Part shown: one piece after another, positions 1 through 8,794 of the stretch | How the letters are laid out: every line of letters begins with the position of its first letter | How positions within the stretch are numbered: the first letter of the stretch is position 1 | Position numbers and translations under genes: made by a program | Notes under the pieces: model-generated | Databases searched by the model: none | The model's input: only the letters and a program-made list of their open reading frames with translations | Told to the model about the DNA's origin: nothing | IMG/VR virus record: IMGVR_UViG_3300040960_000692 | Span: 1-34,353 of that record | DNA from: a virus | Direction: 5' to 3' (one strand) | DNA: 34,353 nucleotides

Positions 1-386
1 GCCTGCGCTCTAGGGTAAACTCCATTTGGATCTGAGAAACCTAATCCTTCAGCAGCATTGACTGCACCTGATGTAGTAGGTTTGCCTGGCAATGCACCAA
101 GGATTACTGCGTCTTGTTTTGTATCTGCATCTCTAAAGAAACCAATCACCCATGACCCTTCGATAAGGCCAAGAGGAGTCTGGCCAATACCAGATACGCC
201 AGATGAAGTAATGGGTAACAATGGGTGGGCCCAAGGTAAGTCTGTAGTAGGCAGTTGTTCTCTGTCCTCTGTGTGATAACCTAAACAACGTACTCGAACA
301 CGGCCCAATTTAAGAGGGTCTGCTCTATCTTCGACCACACCTGCGAACCAGATGAAACCGTCTTTGCCCATAAAGTCTGTAATCAT
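1..386 (-). CDS. 5: Baseplate hub protein gp5, N-terminal OB-fold part (partial)
   Basis: The gene starts at 386 and runs off the left edge, so only about 128 residues are visible. They read as the OB-fold domain of T4-like gp5, the central hub/spike protein that sits under gp27 at the tail tip. Supporting motifs are EDRADPLKLGRVRVRC, LPWAHPLLP, GIGQTPLGLIEGSWVVGFF and AVILGALPGKP. An AGGA lies about 11 nt upstream of the ATG, and a late-promoter-like GATAAATA lies about 50 nt upstream. Position directly after gp27 fits, because gp5 and gp27 form the hub complex. Whether the lysozyme and needle domains follow cannot be seen. Confidence 0.88.
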   Translation of the reverse strand, partial: MITDFMGKDGFIWFAGVVEDRADPLKLGRVRVRCLGYHTEDREQLPTTDLPWAHPLLPITSSGVSGIGQTPLGLIEGSWVIGFFRDADTKQDAVILGALPGKPTTSGAVNAAEGLGFSDPNGVYPRAQ

Positions 387-388
387 TT

Positions 389-547
389 TTATTTTTTCCT
401 ATAAATGACCGTATTTAAAGCGGTCACCTCCCTATATTTATCCGTATTTAAACATCCTGCGTACGAGCCGCGGTGCGTAGCACTAATTAGAGGCCTATTG
501 TTAGGAACTCTTATATTCATTGCTTCTTTTGTGATATATTCTTTCAT
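389..547 (-). CDS. Possible 52-aa protein between gp27 and gp5
   Basis: An open frame of 52 codons starts at ATG 547 and stops at 389, two bases before the gp5 ATG. Its second half uses GC-richer codons and contains HRGSYAGCLNTDKYREV, which looks more like protein than random AT-rich sequence. No ribosome site precedes the first ATG; an internal Met (residue 10) is an alternative start. A second frame just upstream (roughly 660-520) reads ERTILELTKDQRQFEQYER before a stop and has no usable start codon. The 320-base stretch may therefore hold one degraded gene in two frames. I do not recognise it. Confidence 0.35.
   Translation of the reverse strand: MKEYITKEAMNIRVPNNRPLISATHRGSYAGCLNTDKYREVTALNTVIYRKK
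435..442 (-). promoter_or_regulatory. Late promoter-like box (GATAAATA) upstream of gp5
   Basis: The minus strand reads GATAAATA followed by TAGGG, one mismatch from the T4 late box TATAAATA. It lies about 50 nt before the gp5 start. An AT-rich genome produces such words by chance, so position is the main support. Confidence 0.4.
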
Positions 548-707
548 ATTGTTCAAATTGTCTTTGGTCCTTTGTAAGTTCTAATATAGTTCGTTCTTAC
601 ATTGTTTGTAGGTCTATTCTATTGTGTCCTCTCATGTGGCCATACCCTTATATGGAAAATTTTTTCAAACTCGCAATAAACTTTGAGGATGCTCAATGTT
701 TTGTTCA

Positions 708-2693
708 TTAAAAGAACCCCTTAAAGATATTTGAAACACCCTTGCCAAAACTTGAATTTTTAAATGAGACCATTGCTTTAGATACAAAGTTATTGTTCAA
801 TACCCTATCTTTACCCATTGGATTAGATGTTGTAGGTAATTTAAGACCGCCAAACACTAACTTGGCCTTTTCTGCGATTTTCTCTACTACTGATTTTCTT
901 GTTAATATGGCACTATTGATATTTGCAAGGTATTTGCTTTGTAATACCCTATTGGATGTACTGTTTAGGACGTTATTAACCGCCTTATTAGCGGCATCCT
1001 TGACGTTTAAGTCTGTACTACTCAAATCTACACCTAGTGACTTAGCAATGTCTTCTACGGTACTTATCTGTGGTGATGGTATTTTAAGGTCTTTGTGTAT
1101 ATTAAACGGTGTAAGTGACGCAATATCAACACCTGAACCTATGACATCTACAGGTTGACTTCTAAAGTGAGCATTGGCCTTAAATGTGTCAGCATTAGGT
1201 AAATCACTTGCAAATACATTTCTTACTACGGTCATTGCTGTAGTGTGTTTTTGTTCTAATAAATCAACTTGATGATGAAGTGTTTTAATTAGGTATCTTC
1301 CTGTTAACAGTTGATCAATTACATCATTTCTTTCTACCTTGTTATCATTGGTTGCTTCTGCGGCATTGTATGATGGCACTTCACACCATACTAGATCACC
1401 TACATTGTAAGTAAAGTTACCTGGCACGTCTATGTTCATTGAGAAGTAATCACGTGAAGCTTCTGATAGTGCTTGTTTTTGTTCTAATCTTGGATCATTA
1501 GCATTACCTTCACTATTTCGTATGTGATTCCATCTTGTAGCAGGTGCTACAAATACACGATTATAATAATCATCCATGTACTTACGATTATCTGATGATG
1601 AAGATTTAGTTAATTTTGATTTATTTAATCGGTCAATTTGATTTTTACTTTTTGAGCCATATGACTTATCATCTACAGTATAATCATCATCAAAGTCAGC
1701 AGGACCAGGTGGCATTACACCTTGATATTTACTGCCAGCACCAGTAGGTGCGTCTATGTGAAGTGCTTGCTCATAATAACTTGTGTATGACATTTTAGTC
1801 TTTGTAAATTTCTTATCAATTAAATCATGTGAGTACATTGTACTACCAAACAATCCACGTCTTGTGTTTGCTAATGTGTTGTATGAATCGTTAAATGAAA
1901 ATGAATATGGTTTTGTAATAGGTGATTCTGTTTCTGTATCAGGTGTTCCAAAGTTAGGATTAAATGCTGATAGTAAATCAATAAAGGCAACAAATGGTCG
2001 ATTACGTGTATTGTCGCCACTTTCTCTATACAAACTTTCTAGTGTTCTAAAATGAAAACCTCTATTGTTCTCATAAAACATATAATGTGGTGTTTTAAAA
2101 TTAACTGGCTCAGACATGTATTGCAACATTCTTACACCATCTATAGGTCTCACGTTAGGAAAAGTGTAGGTGTAATTACCAAGTGTTGGATCAATGAATA
2201 AGTCTTTTTTTGAATTAAGTAAATCCTTATCACCTTTTACTAAGGTGTTTACCATTTCAGCGTATGAACCTGAAATTGATTTAGATACTCGCAATCTCTC
2301 ATTTCGTACCGATTCAATAGAAGTAAAGAACAAAGCAATTGCTTGTACGTTTTGTGAGGTCTTTACTGAACGTTTTTCATATACTTGAAATCTATGATTG
2401 GTAGCATTTATTTCTTCATCACCATCAGCTTCAATAGGTGTTCTCATTTTAAATTCTAAAAACTCATTACCTATAATTGGCAATCTATTTGTTGCACCGA
2501 TTGTGTCAAAAAATAATATGTTACCTGATAAAAATGCTGAATCAATATCTTGGTAAATATTTACAACAGCAGTTAGGCCTGTAATTTCTAATTGAGCACC
2601 ACCATAACTATATAAGACTATTTCTGATGATCGAAAGTCGCCTGGATATCTATAGAAGAAATCATCATATTTTGGATTGCCTTTTTCAGACAT
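708..2693 (-). CDS. 27: Baseplate hub protein gp27-like
   Basis: A 661-residue protein with hub-type motifs: FRSSEIVLYSYGG near residue 20, NIYQDIDSAFLSGNILFFD, and LTGRYLIKTLHHQ near residue 480. In T4, gp27 forms the trimeric torus that joins the tube to gp5, and this gene lies just before gp5. It is much longer than T4 gp27 (about 390 residues). The last 150 or so residues are rich in Ser, Asn, Lys and Ala and look like an added tail. The start has a clear AGGAG and lies one base after the gp53 stop. Function is assigned from family resemblance and order. Confidence 0.75.
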   Translation of the reverse strand: MSEKGNPKYDDFFYRYPGDFRSSEIVLYSYGGAQLEITGLTAVVNIYQDIDSAFLSGNILFFDTIGATNRLPIIGNEFLEFKMRTPIEADGDEEINATNHRFQVYEKRSVKTSQNVQAIALFFTSIESVRNERLRVSKSISGSYAEMVNTLVKGDKDLLNSKKDLFIDPTLGNYTYTFPNVRPIDGVRMLQYMSEPVNFKTPHYMFYENNRGFHFRTLESLYRESGDNTRNRPFVAFIDLLSAFNPNFGTPDTETESPITKPYSFSFNDSYNTLANTRRGLFGSTMYSHDLIDKKFTKTKMSYTSYYEQALHIDAPTGAGSKYQGVMPPGPADFDDDYTVDDKSYGSKSKNQIDRLNKSKLTKSSSSDNRKYMDDYYNRVFVAPATRWNHIRNSEGNANDPRLEQKQALSEASRDYFSMNIDVPGNFTYNVGDLVWCEVPSYNAAEATNDNKVERNDVIDQLLTGRYLIKTLHHQVDLLEQKHTTAMTVVRNVFASDLPNADTFKANAHFRSQPVDVIGSGVDIASLTPFNIHKDLKIPSPQISTVEDIAKSLGVDLSSTDLNVKDAANKAVNNVLNSTSNRVLQSKYLANINSAILTRKSVVEKIAEKAKLVFGGLKLPTTSNPMGKDRVLNNNFVSKAMVSFKNSSFGKGVSNIFKGFF

Positions 2694-2694
2694 A

Positions 2695-3225
2695 TTATGC
2701 TCCTATCAAAGTTCTAAATTCTTCCATAATTAAATCTAAAAATTCAGACTTTATTAATTTAATTCTTCCTTTGTCTTGTTGAAGTCTTAACTCGTAATCG
2801 TAATTTGTAACGGCTGTAGCACCTGCGACTGTGCTGTTAACCTGTATTTTGTGTGAGTTGTCAAATGATGTTGTTGAACCACTATCTTGTGTAACCTCAT
2901 AATGATGAACACCGTTTATATTGGTATACTTGTCGTTTACATAGGTTTCAAATTGTTCTTGTGATAATGGCCAATCGTAAAATCTGTCTTTGATATTATT
3001 AAACAATAAAATAATCCAATAGTATTTTTGATCACCATAGTATTGCTCTGCTACCGACTCTGGTGTTTCTTCGCCTGTAATATTGTATAAATCAAATAGA
3101 GCCGCACTCTCTCTTAAACCTTCTTTTATTTGAACACGTCTTAAAAGATTAGTAACTAACTTATAGTTACCGTTACCTACAGCATCATAGTAGATTTTAG
3201 GAAATTGATTAAAATAAGATGGCAT
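2695..3225 (-). CDS. 53: Baseplate wedge protein gp53
   Basis: A 176-residue protein matching T4-like gp53, which links neighbouring baseplate wedges around the hub. Characteristic stretches are YFNQFPKIYYD at the start, VTNLLRRV, SVAEQYYGDQKYYWIILL and RFYDWPLSQEQF. Length agrees with the family (about 190). The ATG overlaps the gp48 stop (TAATG) and is preceded by AGGAGG, so the pair is translationally coupled. Confidence 0.88.
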   Translation of the reverse strand: MPSYFNQFPKIYYDAVGNGNYKLVTNLLRRVQIKEGLRESAALFDLYNITGEETPESVAEQYYGDQKYYWIILLFNNIKDRFYDWPLSQEQFETYVNDKYTNINGVHHYEVTQDSGSTTSFDNSHKIQVNSTVAGATAVTNYDYELRLQQDKGRIKLIKSEFLDLIMEEFRTLIGA

Positions 3226-4331
3226 TAATGACTACCTCCTATATCAGATAAATCATTTGAGGCACTTCTACGTAATTCATTATAACGATTTCTCTCCATT
3301 AACTCTAGTTCTCTAAATGTTAGTGTTGCGTCTATTGACACAGGATCACCTGAAGCGTGAGTTGAAAACTTATCACTACCATAATCAATATCAACACCTG
3401 TACATGCACATAATCCTATCTGATCAAGGTATGGATTTATTTTTGTACCTTTCATAAATCTAATTACAAATTCATGTGGTACTTTATAAGCAGCAATACT
3501 ACTGCCTGATCCATATCTTTGTGGTAATGTGGCATCTTTTATTACGTGTAACATATTATTTACAACATCAGATTCTTTTTTACTTCTTGGTGTAAATTTA
3601 AATGTAAAACTAAAACTACGATAATCTATACCATTAAATATCATTTCTGTCATGGCTGCTGGTGCAATACCAGTTCTACGTTGTAGAGCAGCACCTATTC
3701 CACCACCAAGACCACCTGTTGCAAAGGAACTTAATCCTGTGAGTAACTTACTTGCTTGAGCACTAACAGCACCTAAGTCTGAACCAAAGAAGTTTCCAGA
3801 GTTAGTTGCGTCTTTAAGTTTAGCAAGAGCACCTAATCCTGCACCTATTTCTTCAGAGCCGTAATCAGCTGCCAAATTAAATTTTAAAGTCTGTGGCATA
3901 TAAACAGCAATACTATTTTTTACTACCCTAGTTGAACCTTTACCTGTTGGTATACCTAGCACACCTGATGTTGAACCTTCACTAAAAAATCTATTTGCAC
4001 CATATACTATTTGATTCAAGTTATCAGCTCTTTTTGTAAGTTGTGTATTACCTACTGCTGAACTGTTACCACCTTCGCCGCCTGTTCTTTCTATAATGTC
4101 GAAAAGTATGTAATGTTCTTGGTCTTTTACATCTAAAGGATAAACAAAAAACTTGTTACTATCTGATGTGTGAGGTGATGAGTAATCAGCGTTTGTAGGA
4201 TTGTAATTTATAACTCCCTTTTTACTAGCAACGGTACTAAAATTAGGTATAGTAGGTCCTTGTAATACTGATGATTTTTTCTTTAATCCGTTAATTACTG
4301 ATGTTATTGCTTTAAAAGGTTGAAATGCCAT
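3225..4331 (-). CDS. 48: Baseplate tail-tube cap protein gp48
   Basis: 368 residues, close to T4 gp48 (364). The protein caps the baseplate hub and is the platform on which the tube polymerises. It contains HYILFDIIERTGGEGG and YMPQTLKFNLAADYGSEEIG, the pattern I associate with marine T4-like gp48. A Gly/Ala-rich middle separates these from the tube-like C-terminal half (IDYRSFSFTFKFTPRS). The ATG lies five bases after a GATAAATA late box at 4337-4344. Confidence 0.75.
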   Translation of the reverse strand: MAFQPFKAITSVINGLKKKSSVLQGPTIPNFSTVASKKGVINYNPTNADYSSPHTSDSNKFFVYPLDVKDQEHYILFDIIERTGGEGGNSSAVGNTQLTKRADNLNQIVYGANRFFSEGSTSGVLGIPTGKGSTRVVKNSIAVYMPQTLKFNLAADYGSEEIGAGLGALAKLKDATNSGNFFGSDLGAVSAQASKLLTGLSSFATGGLGGGIGAALQRRTGIAPAAMTEMIFNGIDYRSFSFTFKFTPRSKKESDVVNNMLHVIKDATLPQRYGSGSSIAAYKVPHEFVIRFMKGTKINPYLDQIGLCACTGVDIDYGSDKFSTHASGDPVSIDATLTFRELELMERNRYNELRRSASNDLSDIGGSH

Positions 4332-4336
4332 ATAAC

Positions 4337-4344
4337 TATTTATC
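4337..4344 (-). promoter_or_regulatory. Late promoter-like box 5 nt upstream of gp48
   Basis: GATAAATA, then GTTAT, then the gp48 ATG. If this is a T4-type late promoter, transcription would begin at or next to the A of the start codon. The AGGA overlapping the box could alternatively act as a ribosome site for a longer transcript. Confidence 0.45.
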
Positions 4345-5965
4345 CTATATTACTAAATGATTTTGAAAGATCATTTGGATTTTGAGTACCTATTGTTGTT
4401 GAACCATATTCTGTTTTATTTTGTGTATTTGAGTTATCATTTACTTGATTATTTACCACAATAGGTGAACCAGTATCAACTGCTGTAGTTGATCTATCAA
4501 CACCTGATGATGTAATTTGATTTGCATTATCTAGTTTAGTTTCTGTTGTGGTTGTTACAGAGCTTAAATCTGTTGAAGATGAGTTGCTAATCATATCACC
4601 TTGATTTGTAGTACTACCATTTGATAATATTTGTATAATTTTTTCTACTTCGTCATCTTTAATTTTGCCTGACCACCAACTTGTTATTCTGTTACCTACA
4701 TCTGCTTTTTCTTTTGCCTTTGTATATTGTTCTAATGTTACAGTTTCTGGTAGATCACCACGTGCTATCAATTTTTTACGCTCTCCTTTGTCTATTGCTA
4801 TTTGTCTGCTCGCATTTTCTCTATCTAAATCATCCTGAGTTACACCTTCATTCATTGCTGAACCTGAAAAGTTTTGACTTAATTCTTTCATCTCTTTTAG
4901 TTCATCTTCACTTTGTGGTCTGTTTAAGAATGCTAAAAAGGCTGGCAATGCAAATACTGATGTTAATAAACCTGCAAATGTAGCAATTGAACCACCAAAG
5001 GTTGCAAGTGTTGTGCCTAAACCTGCAAGTTTTACACCTTTAATATATTTTACAAACTTTTGAATACCTAATGTTGCAAGTATACCTTCAGTAAGACCAC
5101 CACCTTCAAGTAATCCACCTTTATCTTTTTTCTTGCCACCTAGTAACTCATTTGTTAATTCACTTTCTATTAATATTTTTTCTAATACTTCACTTGTAGT
5201 TTCAAATTGTGTATCAGACTCTCTTTCTTCCTCTACTCTTTGTTCTTTGTTTGAAAACAAATCAGGTTTAGAATCTATACCCATTATACCTGCGGTAACT
5301 TGTTTAGCAGTTGTTTTTGTTTGTTGTAATTCACTAGGTGTTTCTAATGCACCTGAGTCGCCTTCTTTTCTACCTATTCTTGCCTCTCGTTTTCTTAAAC
5401 CTCTTTTAATACGTAACGCTTCTGATTCACCTTCTTCTTCAGCACGTATTGCTCGTTCAATTCTTTTACCTATGATTGGTATTCTTGTAACACCTAACCT
5501 TGCGGCTAACTTTAATGGTTTTAGTTCTTTCTTTAAATCTCTAAATGCAAATTTTAATCTAGTAGAAACGCCTAATACTTCACCAAGTCTTTTATTTGTT
5601 TCACCTACAGTTGCCTTTATAAAAGCAATCTCTTGTTTATTTAAAACACCTAAACCTTCAAACTCTTGTATCTTTTTTTCTGTAGAGTTTTGTAGTTGTA
5701 AAGCTTCATCATATTCCATACCTTTAATACTATCAAGGTCGCCAATAGTGTAGTTATCAACAAAGTTAATAACCTCTTGTCTTATATTTGCCTTGTCTAG
5801 TTTATCTTGGTTCTGATAACCTGCTCCTTTAGATACTTTATCAATATATTCTTGTAATGAATCTGATATAGCAAACTTCTCGTCATCCTCCATCTTTTTT
5901 TGACGTTCAAGGATGACTTTGAAGTTAGGTCTAGGTTTTTTAAACTTTACTTTTTCTTCGGCCAT
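4340..5965 (-). CDS. 29: Tail tape-measure protein, gp29-like
   Basis: A 541-residue, charged, largely helical protein with one long hydrophobic Gly/Ala-rich region at about residues 305-345 (TTLATFGGSIATFAGLLTSVF). It ends in a Ser/Thr/Asn-rich tail. It lies between gp51 and gp48, where T4 carries gene 29, and follows the frameshifting gp26/gp51 pair as tape measures follow tail chaperones in many phages. Size is close to T4 gp29 (590), predicting a slightly shorter tail. Sequence similarity to gp29 is not obvious to me, so the call rests on position, size and composition. Confidence 0.6.
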   Translation of the reverse strand: MAEEKVKFKKPRPNFKVILERQKKMEDDEKFAISDSLQEYIDKVSKGAGYQNQDKLDKANIRQEVINFVDNYTIGDLDSIKGMEYDEALQLQNSTEKKIQEFEGLGVLNKQEIAFIKATVGETNKRLGEVLGVSTRLKFAFRDLKKELKPLKLAARLGVTRIPIIGKRIERAIRAEEEGESEALRIKRGLRKREARIGRKEGDSGALETPSELQQTKTTAKQVTAGIMGIDSKPDLFSNKEQRVEEERESDTQFETTSEVLEKILIESELTNELLGGKKKDKGGLLEGGGLTEGILATLGIQKFVKYIKGVKLAGLGTTLATFGGSIATFAGLLTSVFALPAFLAFLNRPQSEDELKEMKELSQNFSGSAMNEGVTQDDLDRENASRQIAIDKGERKKLIARGDLPETVTLEQYTKAKEKADVGNRITSWWSGKIKDDEVEKIIQILSNGSTTNQGDMISNSSSTDLSSVTTTTETKLDNANQITSSGVDRSTTAVDTGSPIVVNNQVNDNSNTQNKTEYGSTTIGTQNPNDLSKSFSNIG

Positions 5966-5968
5966 ATT

Positions 5969-6232
5969 TTATTTTTGTATCTTTGTTGATTTACCGTTTA
6001 CATATAATCCAAACCAAGCTGCACCTGCACCAACTACTACTGATACAAAACCTGCTTGTGCATTATTTGGTTCTGGTAATGCCATAAACCATTGCATTGT
6101 ATTATAAAAAACTACCCCATATAGTACCATCATAATTCTTGGTACAGTTCTCCAATTAGATAAAAACTGTGGTAATTCTTCTTTAAAAAACCACCATATA
6201 TTTTTAATAACTGATTTTCCTTGTTCTAACAT
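5969..6232 (-). CDS. Small membrane protein, holin-like
   Basis: 87 residues with two predicted membrane segments, about residues 30-50 (VPRIMMVLYGVVFYNTMQWF) and 62-79 (GFVSVVVGAGAAWFGLYV), and a charged C-terminus. Size and topology fit a small phage holin, but no family signature is recognised. Its ATG overlaps the stop of the gp51 frame (TAATG) and is preceded by GGGAGA. Being inside the tail operon argues for a structural or injection role as an alternative. Confidence 0.45.
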   Translation of the reverse strand: MLEQGKSVIKNIWWFFKEELPQFLSNWRTVPRIMMVLYGVVFYNTMQWFMALPEPNNAQAGFVSVVVGAGAAWFGLYVNGKSTKIQK

Positions 6233-6426
6233 TATGTTCTCCCTCTTTGTTTTTCTCTTATTTTCTCATTTTCTTCCTTTATATGTTGCATAAGCATTTC
6301 AACATATATTTCCCTCTCCCACGGTAACATTTCTTCTAATTCACTTAACGAATATTTATGGTATTGCATTAAAGCAAAATTCGTTCTATAATAACTTTCA
6401 AGCGACTCGTGTAAGAGGGTTACTGA
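6232..6426 (-). CDS. 51: gp51-like tail chaperone segment, reached by -1 frameshift from gp26
   Basis: A 64-residue frame overlaps the end of gp26. It contains LSELEEMLPWEREIYVEMLM and ends in a Lys/Glu-rich helix, resembling baseplate hub assembly catalyst gp51 and the T part of lambda-type G/T tail chaperones. It has no ATG, GTG or TTG before codon 20 and is closed upstream by TGA. It is entered in register by a -1 slip on T-TTT-TTT at 6432-6426, which would make a gp26-gp51 fusion of about 294 residues. Initiation at Met20 (6369), giving 45 residues, is possible but no ribosome site precedes it. Confidence 0.7.
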   Translation of the reverse strand, partial: SVTLLHESLESYYRTNFALMQYHKYSLSELEEMLPWEREIYVEMLMQHIKEENEKIREKQRGRT

Positions 6427-7115
6427 AAAAAATCAGAAGCCCCTTGTAATAATAATGTAAACTCTTTACCTGATTTAGGATTATTGTATTTGATCAAATG
6501 CGATACAATTGGTAAACTTTCAAAGTATTTTCTTATCATACCAAACTGTTTTGTTGTTAAATGTTCAACAAACTCATCCAGTTCTTCTTTTGATAAGTCA
6601 TTAGCTTCAAAAACTTCTTCACCATTGTAAATTTGAGCAATACAATCTCTCACTAAATTATATGACAAATCTAATAAAGTCTTTTTATTAGATATGTGAT
6701 TGATAGTAGGCACTTTCATAATTACACCGTAACCTGGTTCAAATTCAACTTTTGTTTCAAACTTTTTATTTAAATCAGGTTTTACATCTTCTATCTTTAA
6801 CTGATAGTCAACTGTTACTGTATCATCATCTGGACACTTTAGTTTCATCTCTATTGTTTCACCAACAGATTTACCTCTTATATTTAACCAAAGATATTCA
6901 AAATCATATACAGGCAACTTCGTTACATCTATCTTCGATAGTGTGCAATTTTGAACAATTTTAATTAAAGCATTGTTCATCTCACCCTCATCTCTACTTT
7001 CAACAGCCATCAATAATATTTTTTCTTCTTTAATCAAAAACGGTCTATACTTAATATTGACATTGTTTGATAAAGTCAAATCATATTCAGGCACTCTCAA
7101 AAATGATAAACTCAT
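6420..7115 (-). CDS. 26: Baseplate hub subunit gp26
   Basis: 231 residues, near T4 gp26 (208). The protein acts in hub assembly; in this phage it also looks like the first half of a tail assembly chaperone pair. The N-terminus MSLSFLRVPEYDLTLSNN and the C-terminal KEFTLLLQGASDFFQ fit T4-type baseplate hub proteins. The codons GAT TTT TTT CAG TAA at its end form an in-frame slippery heptamer just before the stop. A spaced AGGAG precedes the start. Confidence 0.7.
   Translation of the reverse strand: MSLSFLRVPEYDLTLSNNVNIKYRPFLIKEEKILLMAVESRDEGEMNNALIKIVQNCTLSKIDVTKLPVYDFEYLWLNIRGKSVGETIEMKLKCPDDDTVTVDYQLKIEDVKPDLNKKFETKVEFEPGYGVIMKVPTINHISNKKTLLDLSYNLVRDCIAQIYNGEEVFEANDLSKEELDEFVEHLTTKQFGMIRKYFESLPIVSHLIKYNNPKSGKEFTLLLQGASDFFQ
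6426..6432 (-). promoter_or_regulatory. Slippery heptamer T-TTT-TTT for -1 frameshifting
   Basis: The run of seven T residues is phased as GA[T TTT TTT] CAG TAA in the gp26 frame, the ideal X-XXY-YYZ arrangement. It ends six bases before the gp26 stop codon is complete. A -1 slip continues for 64 codons into a conserved-looking gp51 domain. No strong downstream stem is obvious. Confidence 0.65.
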
Positions 7116-7129
7116 TATTTACTCCTTTA

Positions 7130-8221
7130 TTAATAAAATATATCTCGTATAATTTTAGGGTCTGGAAGACCTTTCGGGAATACACGACCACCCGTAACTC
7201 TGCCTACAGGCAAATTCTTTTTAATCGTTTCATACACTTGACGACCTGCTCTACCTATTTCATTACCAATACCAAAAGGTAAGTTGTCTAATAAATTACC
7301 TTGTATCGCTGTTGTATTAGTTCTATATTCAAGTCTGTTTAGGGTATTAAATTCTTCAGTATTGTCTTTTGCTAAAAAGTTCCATGCTGTTGTAGCATAA
7401 TTTCTGTATGTAAATGTAACACTTGTTTTAACAATTTGATTTACTGCGTCATAACTTAACGGTGTAGCTGCGATAGTCTTAGGCCAAACTTCATACATCT
7501 GTACTTGATATGATGAGAATCCTGAAGTATCACCTAAACTTTTTCTTATTTCTTGTCTATCTCTACCTGGATCACCACTTGGTTTATAGTTAGATAATGC
7601 TGCCATAAACGTCTTTGTTAATGGTGTAATCGTAATCATGCATGGTGTAGCATAGTCATCATAATAACCCACATTGTGACTAATAGGATCCACAATTGAG
7701 TTTTGCCACGCCTCGAAAAACAATCTTTCTTCATAATTTATACTTGTATAAAATTCTAATGTTACTTCATCATATTGAACATTTTTCGCTATTGCTCTTT
7801 TAGGACCATAATATGTTTCGTTGGTATCATCTGTAATTGTTTTACCTGGAATAGAAACATTTGAACAAAATATATCCATTCTTAATTGTAAATTTGTTTT
7901 TATAGCATTTGAAAGTTTAGCACTTTTATCAAGTCTTGCTGCTTGATTTTTTGACTGTGTGTCATTGTAAACAGCTGTATCACCCAATACACTTCCTTTG
8001 GGACCATCTACTGTAACTAAAAATTGTGTTGGTCTAGCGAATCCACCTGCCTGTGTCATGCCCGATCTGAATACATTATAAACTGAATTATAATTTGATG
8101 TAGCATTATTTGCTGATATTCTTTGATTTGCTTCTCTTACACTAAATTGTGGTTTAGAAGGTGGTATACCTAAACGTATATCTAAATCACCTATCTTTTT
8201 ACCGACACTAATTAATGACAT
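7130..8221 (-). CDS. 54: Baseplate tail-tube initiator gp54
   Basis: 363 residues; T4 gp54 (320 residues) starts tube polymerisation on the baseplate and shares the gp19 tube fold. Visible motifs are RPTQFLVTVDGPKG, LRMDIFCSNVSIPGKTI, YDEVTLEFYTSINYEER and, near the C-terminus, YEVWPKTIAATPLSYDAVNQ followed by SVTFTYRNYATTAW. The last is typical of tube-type domains. TAATG overlap with the upstream gene and AGGAG support the start. Confidence 0.75.
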   Translation of the reverse strand: MSLISVGKKIGDLDIRLGIPPSKPQFSVREANQRISANNATSNYNSVYNVFRSGMTQAGGFARPTQFLVTVDGPKGSVLGDTAVYNDTQSKNQAARLDKSAKLSNAIKTNLQLRMDIFCSNVSIPGKTITDDTNETYYGPKRAIAKNVQYDEVTLEFYTSINYEERLFFEAWQNSIVDPISHNVGYYDDYATPCMITITPLTKTFMAALSNYKPSGDPGRDRQEIRKSLGDTSGFSSYQVQMYEVWPKTIAATPLSYDAVNQIVKTSVTFTYRNYATTAWNFLAKDNTEEFNTLNRLEYRTNTTAIQGNLLDNLPFGIGNEIGRAGRQVYETIKKNLPVGRVTGGRVFPKGLPDPKIIRDIFY

Positions 8222-8775
8222 TAAATAAATCTCCTACTGTCTGAATAAACTTGTGCTTCACTTGCCTTTTTAAATCTTTGTACAGGTAAGTATATTGCAA
8301 CTGCAGCCTCATCTGCATTTATTCTTAAAAATCCTGTTTGTACATATGAATACAAATACTTTTTAATTGTTGGTTTTACAATTTTAATTCTTTTTACATC
8401 ATCATAAGTTACATCAAATTTTGTTTTACTATCAAATCGTTGATCTGTAGCAGTTGCCTGCATACGTTCTAATAATCTAAATCTTAACAACGGTGGTAGA
8501 TAGTGAAAGTTCATACCCATAAATCCACCTGATATTGGTTCTAATGGCAACACTAGAGGAAATATATCGTAGTACGGTAAAGTCTTTCTAAATTTAGGGT
8601 TATACCCAAATAAGTTCAATCGTCCTACACTAGGTCTACCGTTAAGTTTACCTTGTCTGAATAATTGACCTGCTGTAGTACCACTCGCAATCTTATTTAC
8701 TTGTGTTCTATACCATGTAGCCGATTTATCTGTATCGCCTGCTCTTTGTTTGATTGTATCAAATACGCTTGCCAT
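8221..8775 (-). CDS. Conserved T4-like protein, possibly DNA end protector gp2
   Basis: 184 residues with the block LPYYDIFPLVLPLEPISGGF followed by GMNFHYLPPLLR, which I remember from marine T4-like phages where it is often labelled DNA end protector gp2. In T4, gp2 binds the ends of packaged DNA and protects them from RecBCD. Its position next to gp4, the head completion protein, fits that label, but I cannot confirm homology to T4 gp2. No ribosome site is visible; the ATG is 5 nt from the CATAAATA box at 8781-8788. Confidence 0.5.
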   Translation of the reverse strand: MASVFDTIKQRAGDTDKSATWYRTQVNKIASGTTAGQLFRQGKLNGRPSVGRLNLFGYNPKFRKTLPYYDIFPLVLPLEPISGGFMGMNFHYLPPLLRFRLLERMQATATDQRFDSKTKFDVTYDDVKRIKIVKPTIKKYLYSYVQTGFLRINADEAAVAIYLPVQRFKKASEAQVYSDSRRFI

Positions 8776-8780
8776 ACTAC

Positions 8781-8788
8781 TATTTATG
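8781..8788 (-). promoter_or_regulatory. Late promoter-like box 5 nt upstream of the 184-aa gene
   Basis: CATAAATA, GTAGT, ATG. The gene has no Shine-Dalgarno sequence, and the box is placed so that transcription would start at the initiation codon. Confidence 0.5.
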
Positions 8789-8794
8789 ACAATT

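Noticed and set aside
742-6107. Plus-strand open frames across the tail genes (for example 742-1158, 4681-4983, 5133-5753)
   Set aside because: They lie opposite strongly supported minus-strand tail genes, have low-complexity Ser/Leu-rich products, and lack ribosome sites.
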